Notes under the pieces: generated by a model | What the model saw: only the letters and a program-made list of their open reading frames with translations | Databases searched by the model: none | Told to the model about the DNA's origin: nothing | Program-made: the position numbers and the translations under genes | Part shown: one piece after another, positions 45,301 to 56,595 of the stretch | How the letters are laid out: the number at the start of each line of letters is the position of its first letter | Numbering within the stretch: the first letter of the stretch is position 1 | NCBI RefSeq assembly: GCF_949987515.2 | Contig: NC_082689.1 | Span: forward strand, 67,021,746-67,085,745 | DNA length: 64,000 nt | Direction: 5' to 3' | Origin: Delphinus delphis | Taxonomy: Eukaryota > Chordata > Mammalia > Artiodactyla > Delphinidae

Positions 45301-46834
45301 TTCTTTTTAAAAATGATTGTCAGTGTTCTTTGCAGAGGCTCATCCACGTGGTGGAGCCATATGCCTACTAGGACTTGGCAGTACCCACTGCACTAGCTTT
45401 ATAATATTAAGAAAACTCTTAGTAAACCAAGTTGGCTAATTTTTTTGAAGTTACAAATGGATTGTTTTAATGTGTGTATATAATGAAAGATTATTGAACA
45501 AAGCTTGGTGAAATTTAATGGTTATGCATCCAATTTTCCATTGTGTGTGCAGAAATTTGGGGATTAAAAAAAATTTTTTTTTACACGGTCTCATGTTGTT
45601 TTCTGAACTCCAACACAGTTTCATCGTCTGGAGATAGCCTATAGCCTGGAAAACAGCAAATTCAAGAAACATCCTTCCCAAAAGAGTGTGGGTTCTTGGT
45701 ATAGAAATCTTTTCATGAGAGACTTGGTTCCAAGGTTCTCCATGAGGAAATTTGGGTGCTTCCCATTGAATTCTCTCATCTGAGTCATTCCTTCAGCGGC
45801 CTAGACGTCACCTCTGAGGATGATTCAACCTTTTCAAGACAACACGGAATCTTTTCTATCCTCTTTGGGGAAGATCACAGATATGCTTCGGAGGAAAAGA
45901 TGATGACACTCCGGACTGTCTGGCTTCCCCTTTCACAGTGATTCTATTAGGGAATCTCTCAAGCTTATAGGGAATCCCCCTTCATCCATCTTTTGGCAGC
46001 CTGTACTGAACCAAGACCAAATCTTTGAAGACTTAACTCGTGGTGGCTCCCAGAGTCCATCCCTCACAACAGAGCAATGTTTTGTAAATTCAGAGAAGCA
46101 TGTTTGCACTTTGGACAAAAATATGACTGGCCAAAATTCTGCAGTTTGCTATACCATAGGATAGATCCAAAGTTCCAAACAGGGTTATGACAGAAAAATC
46201 AGACAATTGGAATAGGCATTCAGAAATGGCTGCTTATCTAGCAACATGAAGTTCCCATACTTGGGGACTTTTGGTTTTATTTACCCGACTTGAGTCATGT
46301 CTGTGTAAGGGAAATTCCTAGTGAGGTCCTGGATGTGACCACTGGGTGTGCTCCAGTCTCCTCAAGCCAGCACCAGGTCAAAACAGGATCTTATTCTGTG
46401 AAGCTTACAGTCAGACTGGCTCCCTCAATCTTGCTGTGGCGCTGGCTCCCTGGCTACAGGGAAGCTCGCACAGCAGGAATATGCATTCAGAAGTTGCCTT
46501 CCAACCAGCTATATTAAATCCCCATATTATGTCAGACAATCGCTGTTATATTTTATCACATAGATGTAACCAAAGATTACTGGTTAGTTGAAGATTTAAT
46601 ACGAACAGATGATGGGTAAATTTCACAAGTGACACAGTGTTGTTTGGAACATTTTCATTTTCTCACCAACATTACCAAAAAAAAAAAAAATCACAGCTGA
46701 AGAGACCAGTAATAATGATCTACTTCATGAGCTGATAGAAAAATCAAGAAGAGAGTAAATGTTCACACTTGTACTGTGTTAAAATTCTTCACACAGGGCC
46801 TGGCATAAAATGATCATGACAGTGAACTAACATT
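45301..46834. other. Unique DNA
   Basis: No gene or firm repeat in about 1.5 kb; a run of A occurs at 46678-46690. Confidence 0.45.
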
Positions 46835-47000
46835 TGTGTTAGTTAACTTTACGACATGGGCATATTATTACATCTATTTTTAGGGAGAAAAATTGAGGTA
46901 CAAAAAAAAGTTACATTGCCTAAGTACATCCTGTTAGTTAGAGATGGGCTGACGTTTGAACTCAGGTCTTTTCTTACCACAGCCCATGGGCTTAGCCACA
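46835..47000 (+). repeat. MIR fragment
   Basis: It shows 'gggcatattattacatctatttttagggag', 'ttgaggtacaaaaaaaagttac', 'attgcctaagtacatcctgttagttagagatggg' and 'tgaactcaggtctt', in sense MIR order. Confidence 0.7.
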
Positions 47001-47093
47001 CTACTCTGCTTGTGATGGATGCAGGCTGAACAGATATATTTTTAAAATAAATAAATACACTAAGCACAGAAATTATAGAATACATAACGCCTT

Positions 47094-47481
47094 CTTGGAT
47101 TATGAGGGGTTTTTTTCCTAAAGCTCTTTCTGTACTCAGAGCGTTTTTTTGTTTTTTGTTTTTTTAGATGTTGGGGGTAGGAGTTTATTAATTAATTAAT
47201 TTATTTTTGCTGTGTTGGGTCTTCGTTTCTGTGCGAGGGCTTTCTCTAGTTGTGGCAAGCGGGGGCCACTCTTCATTGCGGTGTGCGGGCCTCTCACTAT
47301 CGCGGCCTCTCTTGTTTCGGAGCACAGGCTCCAGACGCACAGGCTCAGTAGTTGTGGCTCACGGGCCCAGTCGCTCCGCGGTATGTGGGATCCTCCCAGA
47401 CGAGGGCTCGAACCCGTGTCCCCTGCATTAGCAGGCAGATTCTCAACCACTGCGCCACGAGGGAAGCCCTTGGATTATGAG
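47094..47481 (-). mobile_element. CHR-type SINE with extra 3' sequence inside its target duplication
   Basis: CTTGGATTATGAG flanks the insertion exactly at 47094-47106 and 47469-47481. On the minus strand the SINE body (47468 down to 47208) starts GGGCTTCCCTCGTGGCGCAG and has a legible B box (GGTTCGAGCCC). It ends with an AATT-type tail (to about 47188). Another 80 bp follows, containing an interrupted A run and a unique stretch (CGCTCTGAGTACAGAAAGAG), and this ends in a short A run before the duplication. Confidence 0.9.
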
Positions 47482-48343
47482 TTTTTAAACCTCCTCTTCA
47501 TTCCTATTATATTCCTATAATTTTGTTAATTTATTTTATTAGTGTCTCAAATTCAGTTTAGCAAAAATATTCTTCCTAAACTTTAATAAAGTCTGTTGGT
47601 TAATATAGACATAGCTTGCTTTGTGTTAACTTTTTATACATGAAACTGTGTTGACCTTTGATGTATATACTGTATAGTTGTCAATTCCCAAGTATATGTA
47701 AACAAAAACAAAATCTCTGGTATTTTTTAAAAGGTTAAATGAAGTGACAGAGTACATTGATGACCTATGTAAATACAATAGATTTGCTGAAGGGACTGTT
47801 TCAGTGGCCTTTACATACTGGCGTCAAGTTCAACCAAACATGGTAAACTTGTTCCAAAAATACATGTCATTTTTAGGGGTCACATTTATTGCTGAAGTGA
47901 CATTCTTATGTGCTATAAAAATGACAGTCTTTTTATGTAGACCCCTTTATTCATTTGCCACTATTCTCTGTTTCTTTTTAGGATTTCTGAGGATTTTTAT
48001 TTCCTATTTTATTTCCTATTTCCTATATCCAAACCAACCTTATTGTGTCCCTTAAAAAGAACTTTCCAGAGAAGCATCCAGGAATTAATAAGCAAACAAT
48101 AGAATATTTTAGATAAGTTTTACAGACTGTTCAACTGTCACATATGCCAAAAAAGTCACCGTTTTTATATAGACTGGTAATTGACCTGATAATCTGTATA
48201 GGAAGTGAGTTGTTTTATTCACTTACATATTTATATATTATACAATTATCAGGCATCTAGTGCTTTGGGGAATGAATACTTACAAAATAATGTTAGTTAA
48301 AAGGTCTTGTCAAGTAAGATGAAACTTATTTTAGTTGCAAAAT
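47482..48343. other. Unique AT-rich DNA
   Basis: No gene; the 103-codon frame at 47744-48055 is hydrophobic because it is T-rich and has no recognisable domain. Confidence 0.45.
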
Positions 48344-48622
48344 CAGGGGTTGGCAAACTTTTCTGTAAAGGGTCAGATAGTAAATATTTTAGGCTTTCCT
48401 GGACATATGGTCTCTGCTGCAGCTCCTCAACTCTGCCACTGCAATGCAAAAGCATACAAATAGTGCGACTGTGTTCCCATAAAGCTTTACAGACACTGAA
48501 TTTTGAATTTAATTTTTACGTATCACAAAATAATATTATTCTTTTGATTTTCTTCAACCATTTAAAAATGTGAAAAGCATTCTTAGCTTGTGGGCCCTCC
48601 GGCTGTAGTTTGCTAACCCCTG
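48344..48622. mobile_element. MER3-like hAT DNA transposon fossil
   Basis: It begins CAGGGGTTGGCAAACTTTTC and ends TAGTTTGCTAACCCCTG, a hAT-type terminal inverted repeat. Internal landmarks are TGTAAAGGGTCAGATAG, 'aatattttaggctttcctggacatatggtctctg' and 'tgttcccataaagcttta'. It is non-autonomous with no transposase. An 8-bp target duplication is not convincingly preserved. Confidence 0.85.
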
Positions 48623-48687
48623 CAATAAACAGCGAAATCAGACATAGGTGAATAACAAAAATCTCCCAATGAAATGATTTTTTAAAT

Positions 48688-48992
48688 GTTAATGATAAAG
48701 GGCTTCCCTGGTGGTGCAGTGGATAAGAATCTGCCTGCCAATGCAGGGTACACAGGTTCTATCCCTGGTCTGGGAAGATCCCACATGCTGTGGAGCAACT
48801 AAGCCCGTGTGCCACAACTACTGAGCCCGCGCACCTAGAGCCCGTGCTCTGCAACAAGAGAAGCCACTGCAATAAGAAGCCCACGCACCGCAACAAAGAG
48901 TAGCCCCCACTCGTCGCAACTAGAGAAAGCCCGTGTGCAGCAACAAAAACCCAACACAGCCAAAAATTAAAAAAAAAAAGTTAATGATAAAG
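48688..48992 (+). mobile_element. CHR-type SINE with exact target duplication
   Basis: The body at 48701-48979 starts GGCTTCCCTGGTGGTGCAGTG and ends 'cccaacacagccaaaaatt' with an A tail. GTTAATGATAAAG flanks it exactly at 48688-48700 and 48980-48992. It is an intermediate-length subtype (279 bp). Confidence 0.95.
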
Positions 48993-50584
48993 ATACAAAG
49001 ATAGTGGCATTTTAATTAGTATATTTCCTTTTGCTTTTAATCTCTGCTAGGAATTTTCATCTTCTTTGTTACCCTTTCTGAATTTACAGTGTTTTCTAAA
49101 TCCACTATCTTTTCTTTTTACTATCGGTCAACCATTTTACCCTTGATCCTGTATTCTTCAAAACGTGCACTGATTTGCTATATTCTTCTAATTTATAATA
49201 ATTGATAACAATTATTGAGATAATTAATAACAAAGAATATATTAGCTTCTTCTTTATCCTTGTCCTGATGAAAGTTGTCATTTTGTATGTTTTTAGGTTT
49301 TCATAAATGCAATAAGTATTCCTCTGTCTTATTAATATAAATTTTTTTTTACTGATAGATTTCTCTTTACTGATAGAATAAGTTTAAAATATGCTGATGT
49401 ACTATGATAATTTTGGCTATTTTAATAATGATGTAATCTAAAATGGGGATTAATAGCTATTAATAACATTGGCCCTGAACACTGGCCCTTGTGGAACTGG
49501 TCAGAATATGGAAGACCAGAACCAAAAGTACAGGCAGGATTAAGAGCTGGGTGAAGACCTGAAATAGAAACACACAAGGATAATTGTTTTAATGATAAGG
49601 AGGTGAAGATGTGATATTGAAGGAGAGTTCAAAGTTGGCCATACATCCAGGGAAAAAGGACAGGCACATCACGAGAATAAGTGACAAAAGTTCTAAAAGT
49701 TCAAAGGTGTCTTTTTAGAAATGGACTAGGCCACTGGTCAAAACTAAAGAATACTAATTAGTTGACATTTTAATACAGATTATGGGTAAGATTCATAAAC
49801 AACATAGTGTCTGAAAAATGTTTGTTTTCTCATGACATTATCAATATTACAAAAAAACACAAAAAACCCTCAGAGCAGAAGAGAAAAGATCACTAAGTAT
49901 GAACAAGTTAATGAGCTGATAACATTGGCTTGGCAGCTGGTAATATGGATCCTTAGCTAGAGAGGCCAAGGTTCAAATGTATGTGAATGGCAGGCATTGC
50001 ATGGTGAAAAGCCCAAGTGTAGAAACTGGCACACGAAGTAGGAAAACTAGAGACAAGGTAGAAAGAGGAATGGGATCAAGGAAGATATTCACAACCTGGA
50101 ATCTGAGTCATCTATCAAAGATAGATTGAAACTTGCAGGGAACAACCTGAATTTTGAGTTCCTACCAGCATTGGGAGAATAGTCACAGATGAGGTTCTTC
50201 TGCAGAGGAATTAGAATGGCAGGAAAAGAAGAGAGAGAGAGAGCTGTACTCTAAACAACATAAGATAAGAATGAAGCGACACCGTAGTTAGATTACATAC
50301 TTTTTATAAAGTGAAACCTAGGTCTTTCAATTTATTCATTTAAAGTATGTCACTATTCAAATTATGTGTCATCAATTAGAGATTAGTTGATGTTTATTTT
50401 AGTCATTTTAATGAAAAATATGGTCATGGAAAATGCATATTTGGTTGTGTACATCCTAAAATCCGGTACTCACGCCTGTTTGGAGAAGTCCATCTGGTCA
50501 CATACTTGGCCTCACACCTTAACGACCCAACACTAAGTCCTGTCCTAGCCCCTGAAACATCTCTCTACGCATCTATTTCTTTCC
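48993..50584. other. Unique DNA
   Basis: No gene or firm repeat recognised in about 1.6 kb. Confidence 0.4.
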
Positions 50585-51470
50585 TCCCTGTTGCCTCAAC
50601 TTAGTTCAGGTCTTTGTCTTATTTCACTTGGATTACTGAAATATCTTCACAAATTCTCTCTTTACTCTGGAGCCAGAATGATCTTTACAAAACAAAAATT
50701 ACCTCATGCCCCTTCCCATCACTTTTAAAAGCCCAGCTCCAATTAACACCCAGCTGCACAAGTTTGCTAATATACTTTTACGTTTCCTTGCCACACTTTC
50801 ATTATCTATCAATATAAAATCAGGAGTAGTAACAGTACCTAGAGCATATACCAGTTCCAAAGACAAAGTGAGATAAGTTTAGAACAATGAGGAGTCCACA
50901 TTTCTGTAATTGAAACTTGCAGAAATGCATTACGTGTTACTCTTATTATTGAGAATGGCATCCAAATTCCTTTGTAGGGTATTCAGCACCCCTCACAATC
51001 TTGCCCTTGCTTTTCTGTCCAGCATTAACCCTCTTCACTCTCCACTCCATTCCCTCCTTTGCACCAGCTAAGCTCTGCTTGAGCTATATTGAACTACTTG
51101 CAGCTATTTTGAACCTTCCATTCTTTCTCTTGGATTAGGGTCTTTGCACATGTAGCTGCTCTATCTGGAAAGTCCCATCTTGCGTAATTTGCCTAATTAA
51201 ATTCTATTCTTTTTTAGAACATAGCTTCATGGTCATCTTTGCAAAGACTTTTCTGGTCTCCCATGCCTGGACCAGCTGCTCTTTCTGCCTAGATGCCCTG
51301 TGTATTCACCTGCCTTCCTAAAAATTCACTGTAACTGCTTGCTTCTTTGGCTTTCTCCCCATTTATCCATAAGATTCTTGGAGGCAGAATTTTCTGAGGG
51401 CAGAGCCTATGACCATGCCTGGCACATAATGCACCTATAATAAATATTTGCTGCCTTCATGAGTGAATAG
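50585..51470 (+). repeat. L2 LINE 3' portion
   Basis: A long stretch of the L2 end is in order: 'acctcatgccccttcccatc', 'cacaatcttgcccttgc', TGCACATGTAGCTGCTCTATC, 'gcaaagacttttctggtctcc', GCCTGGCACATAATGCACC and AATAAATATTTGCTGCC. A part near 50770-50940 does not fit and may be a separate insertion. Confidence 0.75.
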
Positions 51471-51984
51471 GATTGCATAATACAGTTGTTACTTCAAAAG
51501 TGAAACAAAGCAAAGCGTATTGGGGGCAATTATATAAAAGTCCTATTTGTTTCCTTCCCAAAATATTCAAGCACACTGGAAATACATAAGTAAATGTGGC
51601 ATTCGGCATATAAATATGTCTTAAGTGAAAGTTTCTAATCATTATATATCAAGCACTTTAAAAATGTACTATAAAAATACACTTAATGTTACAAGCTGTA
51701 AATTACTGAACCAGATAGAAAAAATCAAATTGGCCAATTATGTTTCTATTTATAATTATTTCTTACTTCTTTTTGTTTTTCAGTTAGGGTTTCTCCTTTA
51801 ACTTTGAGATCTATATGTTCACTGAGCTTGGCTTACTGGACTGTAACCCAGGACTGACTGAGTTGAAGCACACTGGGGAAATACAAATATATTTTTATTC
51901 ATCATGACAGATGCTCTTTGAAACTTGAATTGTGAGAACAGAAGTTCAATTAATATGTTTTTCACTTGTTCTTCTGACACAGAG

Positions 51985-52110
51985 AGGCCAAATGACACAG
52001 TGGAAAGATCCTCAACTAAGTGTCAAGACAAAACCTTGTATTCTAGTGCCCTCTTTGCCACTTAAAATAGCCTTGTGACTGTGTGTCATTCAACATCTCT
52101 GAGGTTTAGA
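51985..52110 (-). repeat. MIR fragment (antisense)
   Basis: It shows 'ggccaaatgacacagtggaaagatcc', 'cttgtgactgtgtgtcattcaacatctctgaggtttag', the reverse MIR order. Confidence 0.65.
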
Positions 52111-52254
52111 TATGGAAAAGAAAGACATGTTGTAAGTGGCACAGCATGGGTGGTAGAAAGTCTCTGATAGGTACATGCCTGGGGAGTCCTGGTTTTGCCA
52201 CTAATACTCGGGTGACCACTGAACCACCTGTTTTCATTTTCTCTTTCACTCATT

Positions 52255-53165
52255 TACATACTGTAAGCGCTCAGCATATACTGACACTTGGTTAGGGGAT
52301 TCAGAAATAAAATACATGGTTCTCATCTAGAGTAGCTCAGAGTTCAGTGTAAAAGACAGAGATCCAGATCTCTGATAATATCATCTCTAGTCACACATCC
52401 CAAACATTTATGTGCATAAGAATCACCAGTGGATTTCCTTAAAATGCAGACTGTGATTCAGTAGGTCTGGGGTAGAGCCTGAGATTCTATATTTTTCACA
52501 GGTTCCCAGGCACAGAGACTGTGGACCAATGGACCACAGTTTGAGGAGCAAGTTCATTGGGATATAAACAGAGAGATGCTAAAGGAGCACAGAAGAAAGG
52601 AAACTAACTCAACCAGGAAGGCTCCACTGAAAAGGGAGGCATTATATGCATATGAGTAGAGGGAATATTTTATAAAGGACACAGAAGTGTGAATGGCTAT
52701 GACGTGGGTGTGGAAGAAACGATAGCAAATTGGTGGAGGAGTGTGGCAGGGAGACCAATTTCCAGGAAGTGCAATAGTCCACGTGGGGGATGATGAGGAC
52801 CTAAATTACCTTAATTCTTTCATCTGATTATTCACAGCTCAGTTTTGAAAATGGGGTGTGGTGAAGAGGGCCTCATGAAGGTGGGGATAGTGAGGATGAA
52901 AATGAAACAGATTTCTCCCAATACATTTATGAGGTAAAAAATAACAGGACCAGATTTCTGATTGAATGTGGTTGAGGGTAAAGGATGAGGCATGCAGGGA
53001 TGTTTGCAGGGATGTTTGCATCAGGTGACTGAAAAACAGGGTTATTTTTAACTCAGGAATTTAACAGAAGAAGCAGGTTTGGATTTGGTGGGGGAAGTGA
53101 AAAGTGAAGATGAAGTGAGTTTTGAACACATAAAATTTAATGATTGGGAGACAGAAATTCATGTC
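52255..53165 (-). repeat. L2 LINE (antisense), split by MER20
   Basis: The part at 52255-52387 has 'taagcgctcagcatatactgacac' and 'aataaaatacatggttctcatc'. The part at 52553-53165 has 'gagaccaatttccaggaagtgcaatagtccacgtgggggatgatgagg' and 'gcaggtttggatttggtggggg', both as in reverse L2. A 13-bp unit GCAGGGATGTTTG is tandemly doubled near 52995-53020. Confidence 0.65.
52390..52552 (+). mobile_element. MER20 hAT transposon fossil nested in L2
   Basis: It follows the element's order: 'tgtgcataagaatcacc', CTGTGATTCAGTAGGTCTGG, 'ggtagagcctgagattc', 'caggttcccaggcac', 'ggaccacagtttgagga'. MER20 copies have been shown in placental mammals to act as enhancers in endometrial stromal cells; whether this copy does is unknown. 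Confidence 0.8.
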
Positions 53166-53883
53166 CATTTAGCTGTAAAGATCCACTGTTGCTCCCTTTT
53201 CTTAAATCCATTGTCCTTGAATGATGCACAGAGTTACTACTTTCTATTTAGCAATAAATAAAACATCTTTGAGAACGAATTAACATTGTACACTCATCTC
53301 AGGAGTCCCTTTAGGGATTTTCTTTTCTCACTTATAAATTCTCTTTGTGTATCCTTAGAAGTTGACTATTATGACTTTTAATAGTATTATTTTTTTTTTC
53401 TGAATACAACATTTTTTTATCTTGCCCATGGGTGGGTCATATAATACAATTCATTGTCTGTGTCTCTTCCTCTTAATTGTTGCTGCATCGTTTCAGCTGT
53501 TTTTGTTGAAAAGTGATTATTGACTTTATTTTCTCCTTTGACATTACCTTTTTATTTCTCATGGCCTTTATCTGATTATACTTCAGACTTTTAAAATAAG
53601 TCATTCTGAAATAATCTGTCCTGAGTAAATTATCTTCGGTAGTCCTATAACATAGCTTATATACTAAAGTTGAAATTTATTACTTAATATTTCCCCAGTA
53701 TAGCATGAAATATCTTTCCCCTTCACCTTTGCCAATATTGTGTTGCTGCACAACCTTCAAAACCTAGTTTTCTCTTTCAAGATCTTTAAATTTTTCAAGA
53801 GAAGTAGAAATCTAGATTTTTATTTGAAGTCTACAGACCTTATTGATATTGGCTCAAATATTTAAAAAAATACTATTCATAGT
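53166..53883. other. Unique AT-rich DNA
   Basis: No gene or firm repeat. Confidence 0.45.
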
Positions 53884-54119
53884 TGTTATGGTTTGATCTG
53901 TCAACTAAAAAGATATGTTGAATTCTTCACTCCAGTGCCTGTGGATGTGACCTTATTTCAAAATAGGGTCTATACAGATGTAATCAGTTAAGATAAGGTC
54001 ATTAGGGTGAACCCTAATGCTGTATGACTGCTGTCCTTATAAGAAGAGAAGGGGGGGAAGAAGAACTACAATCCTGCAGCCTGCAGAATGAAAACCACAT
54101 TCACAGAAAGATAGACAAA

Positions 54120-55024
54120 ATTAAAAGGCAGAGGACTATGTACCAGATGAAGGAACAAGATAAAACCCCAGAAAAACAACTAAATGAAGTGGAGATAGGC
54201 AACCGTCCAGAGAAAGAATTGAGAATAACGATAGTGAAGATGATCCAGGAGTTCAGAAAAAGAATGGAGGCAAGGATCGAGAAGATGCAAGAAATGTTTA
54301 ACAAAGACCTAGAAGAATTAAAGAACAAACAAACAGAGATGAACAATACAATAACTGAAATGAAAAATACACTAGAAGGAATCAATAGCAGAATAACTGA
54401 GGCAGAAGAACGGATAAGTGACCTGGAAGACAGAATGGTGGAAGTCACTGCTGCAGAACAGAAAAAAGAAAGAAGAATGAAAAAAAATGAAGACAGCCTA
54501 AGAGACCTCTAGGACAACATTAAATGCACCAACATTTGCATTATAGGGGTCTCAGAAGGAGAGGAGAGAGAGGAAGGACCCGGGAAAATATTTGAAGAGA
54601 TTATAGTCGAAAACTTCCTTAACATAGGAAAGGAAATAGTCACCCAAGTCCAGGAAGTGCAGAGAGTCCCAGGCAGGATAAACCCCAGGAGAAACAATCC
54701 AAGACACATAGTAATCAAATTGACAAAAATTAAAGACAAAGAAAAATTATTAAAAGCAGCAAGGGAAAAACAACAAATAACATACAAGGGAACTCACGTA
54801 AGGTTAACAGCTGATTTCTCAGCAGAAATTCTACAAGCCAGAGGGAGTGGCATGATATGTTTAAAGTGCTGAAAGGAAAGAACATACAACCAAGATTAGT
54901 CTACCTGGCAAGGATCTCATTCAGATTTGACAGAGAAATCAAAAGCTTTACAGACAAGCAAAAGCTAAGAGAATTCAGCACCACTAAACCAGCTCTACAA
55001 CAAATGCTAAAGGAACTTCTCTAA
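54120..55024 (+). pseudogene. L1 ORF1 remnant, third L1
   Basis: ORF1p is the L1 RNA-binding trimer protein. The family start codon at 54120-54122 reads ATT instead of ATG; an upstream ATG in the LTR (54024) happens to keep the frame open. The coiled coil is long and well kept (about 54180-54480, e.g. EARIEKMQEMFNKDLEELK). A TAG at 54510-54512 then stops it where other copies have tryptophan. The C-terminal nucleic-acid-binding domain is open at 54657-54872 (KAAREKQQITYKGTHVRLTA). The family stop is at 55022-55024. Confidence 0.88.
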
Positions 55025-56479
55025 GTGGCAAACACAAGAAAAGAAAAGGACCTATGAAAACAAACCCAAAACAATTAAGAAAATGGTAATAGGAACATAC
55101 ATATCAATAATTACTTTAAATGTGAATGGATTAAATGCTCCAAACAAAAGACACAGGCTTGCTGAATAGATACAAAAACAAGAGCCATATACATGCTGTC
55201 TCCAAGAGACCCACTTCAGACCTAGGGATACATAGAGACTGAAAGTGAGGGTATGGAAAAAGATATTCCATGCAAATGGAAATCAAAAGAAAGCTGGAGT
55301 AGCAATATCCACATCAGATAAAATAGACTTTAAAATAAAGAATGTTACAAGAGACAAAGAAGGACATTACATAATGATCAAGGGATCAATCCAAGAAGAA
55401 GATATAACAATTATAAATATATATGCACCCAACATAGGAGCACCTCAATACATAAGGCAAATGCTAACAGCTATAAAAGAGGAAATCGACAGTAACACAA
55501 TAATAGTGGGGGACTTTAACACCTCACTTACACCAATGGACAGATCATCCAGACAGAAAATTAATAAGGAAACACAAGCTTTAAATGACACAGTAGACCA
55601 GATAGATTTAATTGATATTTTTAGGACATTCCATCCAAAAACAGCAGATTACACTTTCTTCTCAAGTGCATACAGAACATTCTGCAGGATAGACCACATC
55701 TTCAGTCACAAATCAAGCCTTGGTAAATTTAAGAAAATTGAAATCATATCAGGGATCTTTTCTGACCACAATGCTATAAGATTAGAAATAAATTACAGGG
55801 GAAAATAAACGTAAAAAATACAAACACATGGAGGCTAAACAATACGCTACTAAATAACCAAGAGATCACTGAAGAAATCAAAGAGGAAATCAAAAAATAC
55901 CTAGAGACAAATGACAACAAAAACACAATGATCCAAAACCTATGGGATGCAGCAAAAGCAGTTCTAAGAGGAAAGCTTATAGCAATACAATCCTACCTTA
56001 AGAAACAAGAAAAATCTCAAATAAACAATCTAACCTTACACATAAAGGAACTAAAGAAAGAAGAACAAACAAAACCCAAAGTTAGTAGAAGGAAAGAAAT
56101 CATAAAGATCAGGGCAAAAATATATGAAAATGAAACAAAACAATACAAAGATCAATAAAACTAAAAGCTGGTTCTTTGAGAAGATAAACAAAATTGATAA
56201 ACCTTTAGCTAGACTCTTCAAGAAAAAGAGGGAGAGAACTCAAGTCAATAAAATTAGAAATGAAAACAGAGAAGTTACAATGGACATTGCAGAAATACAA
56301 AGCATCCTAAGAGACTACTACAAGCAAATCTATGCCAATAAAATAGACAACCTGGAAGAAATGGACAAATTCTTAGAAAGGTATAACCTTCCAAGACCAA
56401 ACCAGGAAGAAATAGAAAATATGAACAGACCAATCACAAGTAATGAAGTTGAAACTGGATTAAAAATCTTCCAACAAAC

Positions 56480-56595
56480 AAAAGTCTAGGACCAGGGCTG
56501 GTTTCACTTCGCAGAAACAGCGCGCTCTCCCTCTGAGACTTTAAGTGTGCTTTAATAAACTTTTCTTTGCCAAAAAAAAAAAAGTCTAGGACCAG
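56480..56595 (+). mobile_element. Tiny processed retrosequence in L1 ORF2
   Basis: AAAAGTCTAGGACCAG is repeated exactly at 56480-56495 and 56580-56595. Between them lie 76 bp of non-L1 sequence beginning GGCTGGTTTCACTTCGCAG, an AATAAA at 56554-56559, a CC 12 bases later, and then an uninterrupted A run (56572-56583 including the duplication). It has the layout of the last 76 bases of a polyadenylated transcript reinserted by L1 machinery. The source transcript is not known. Confidence 0.92.
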
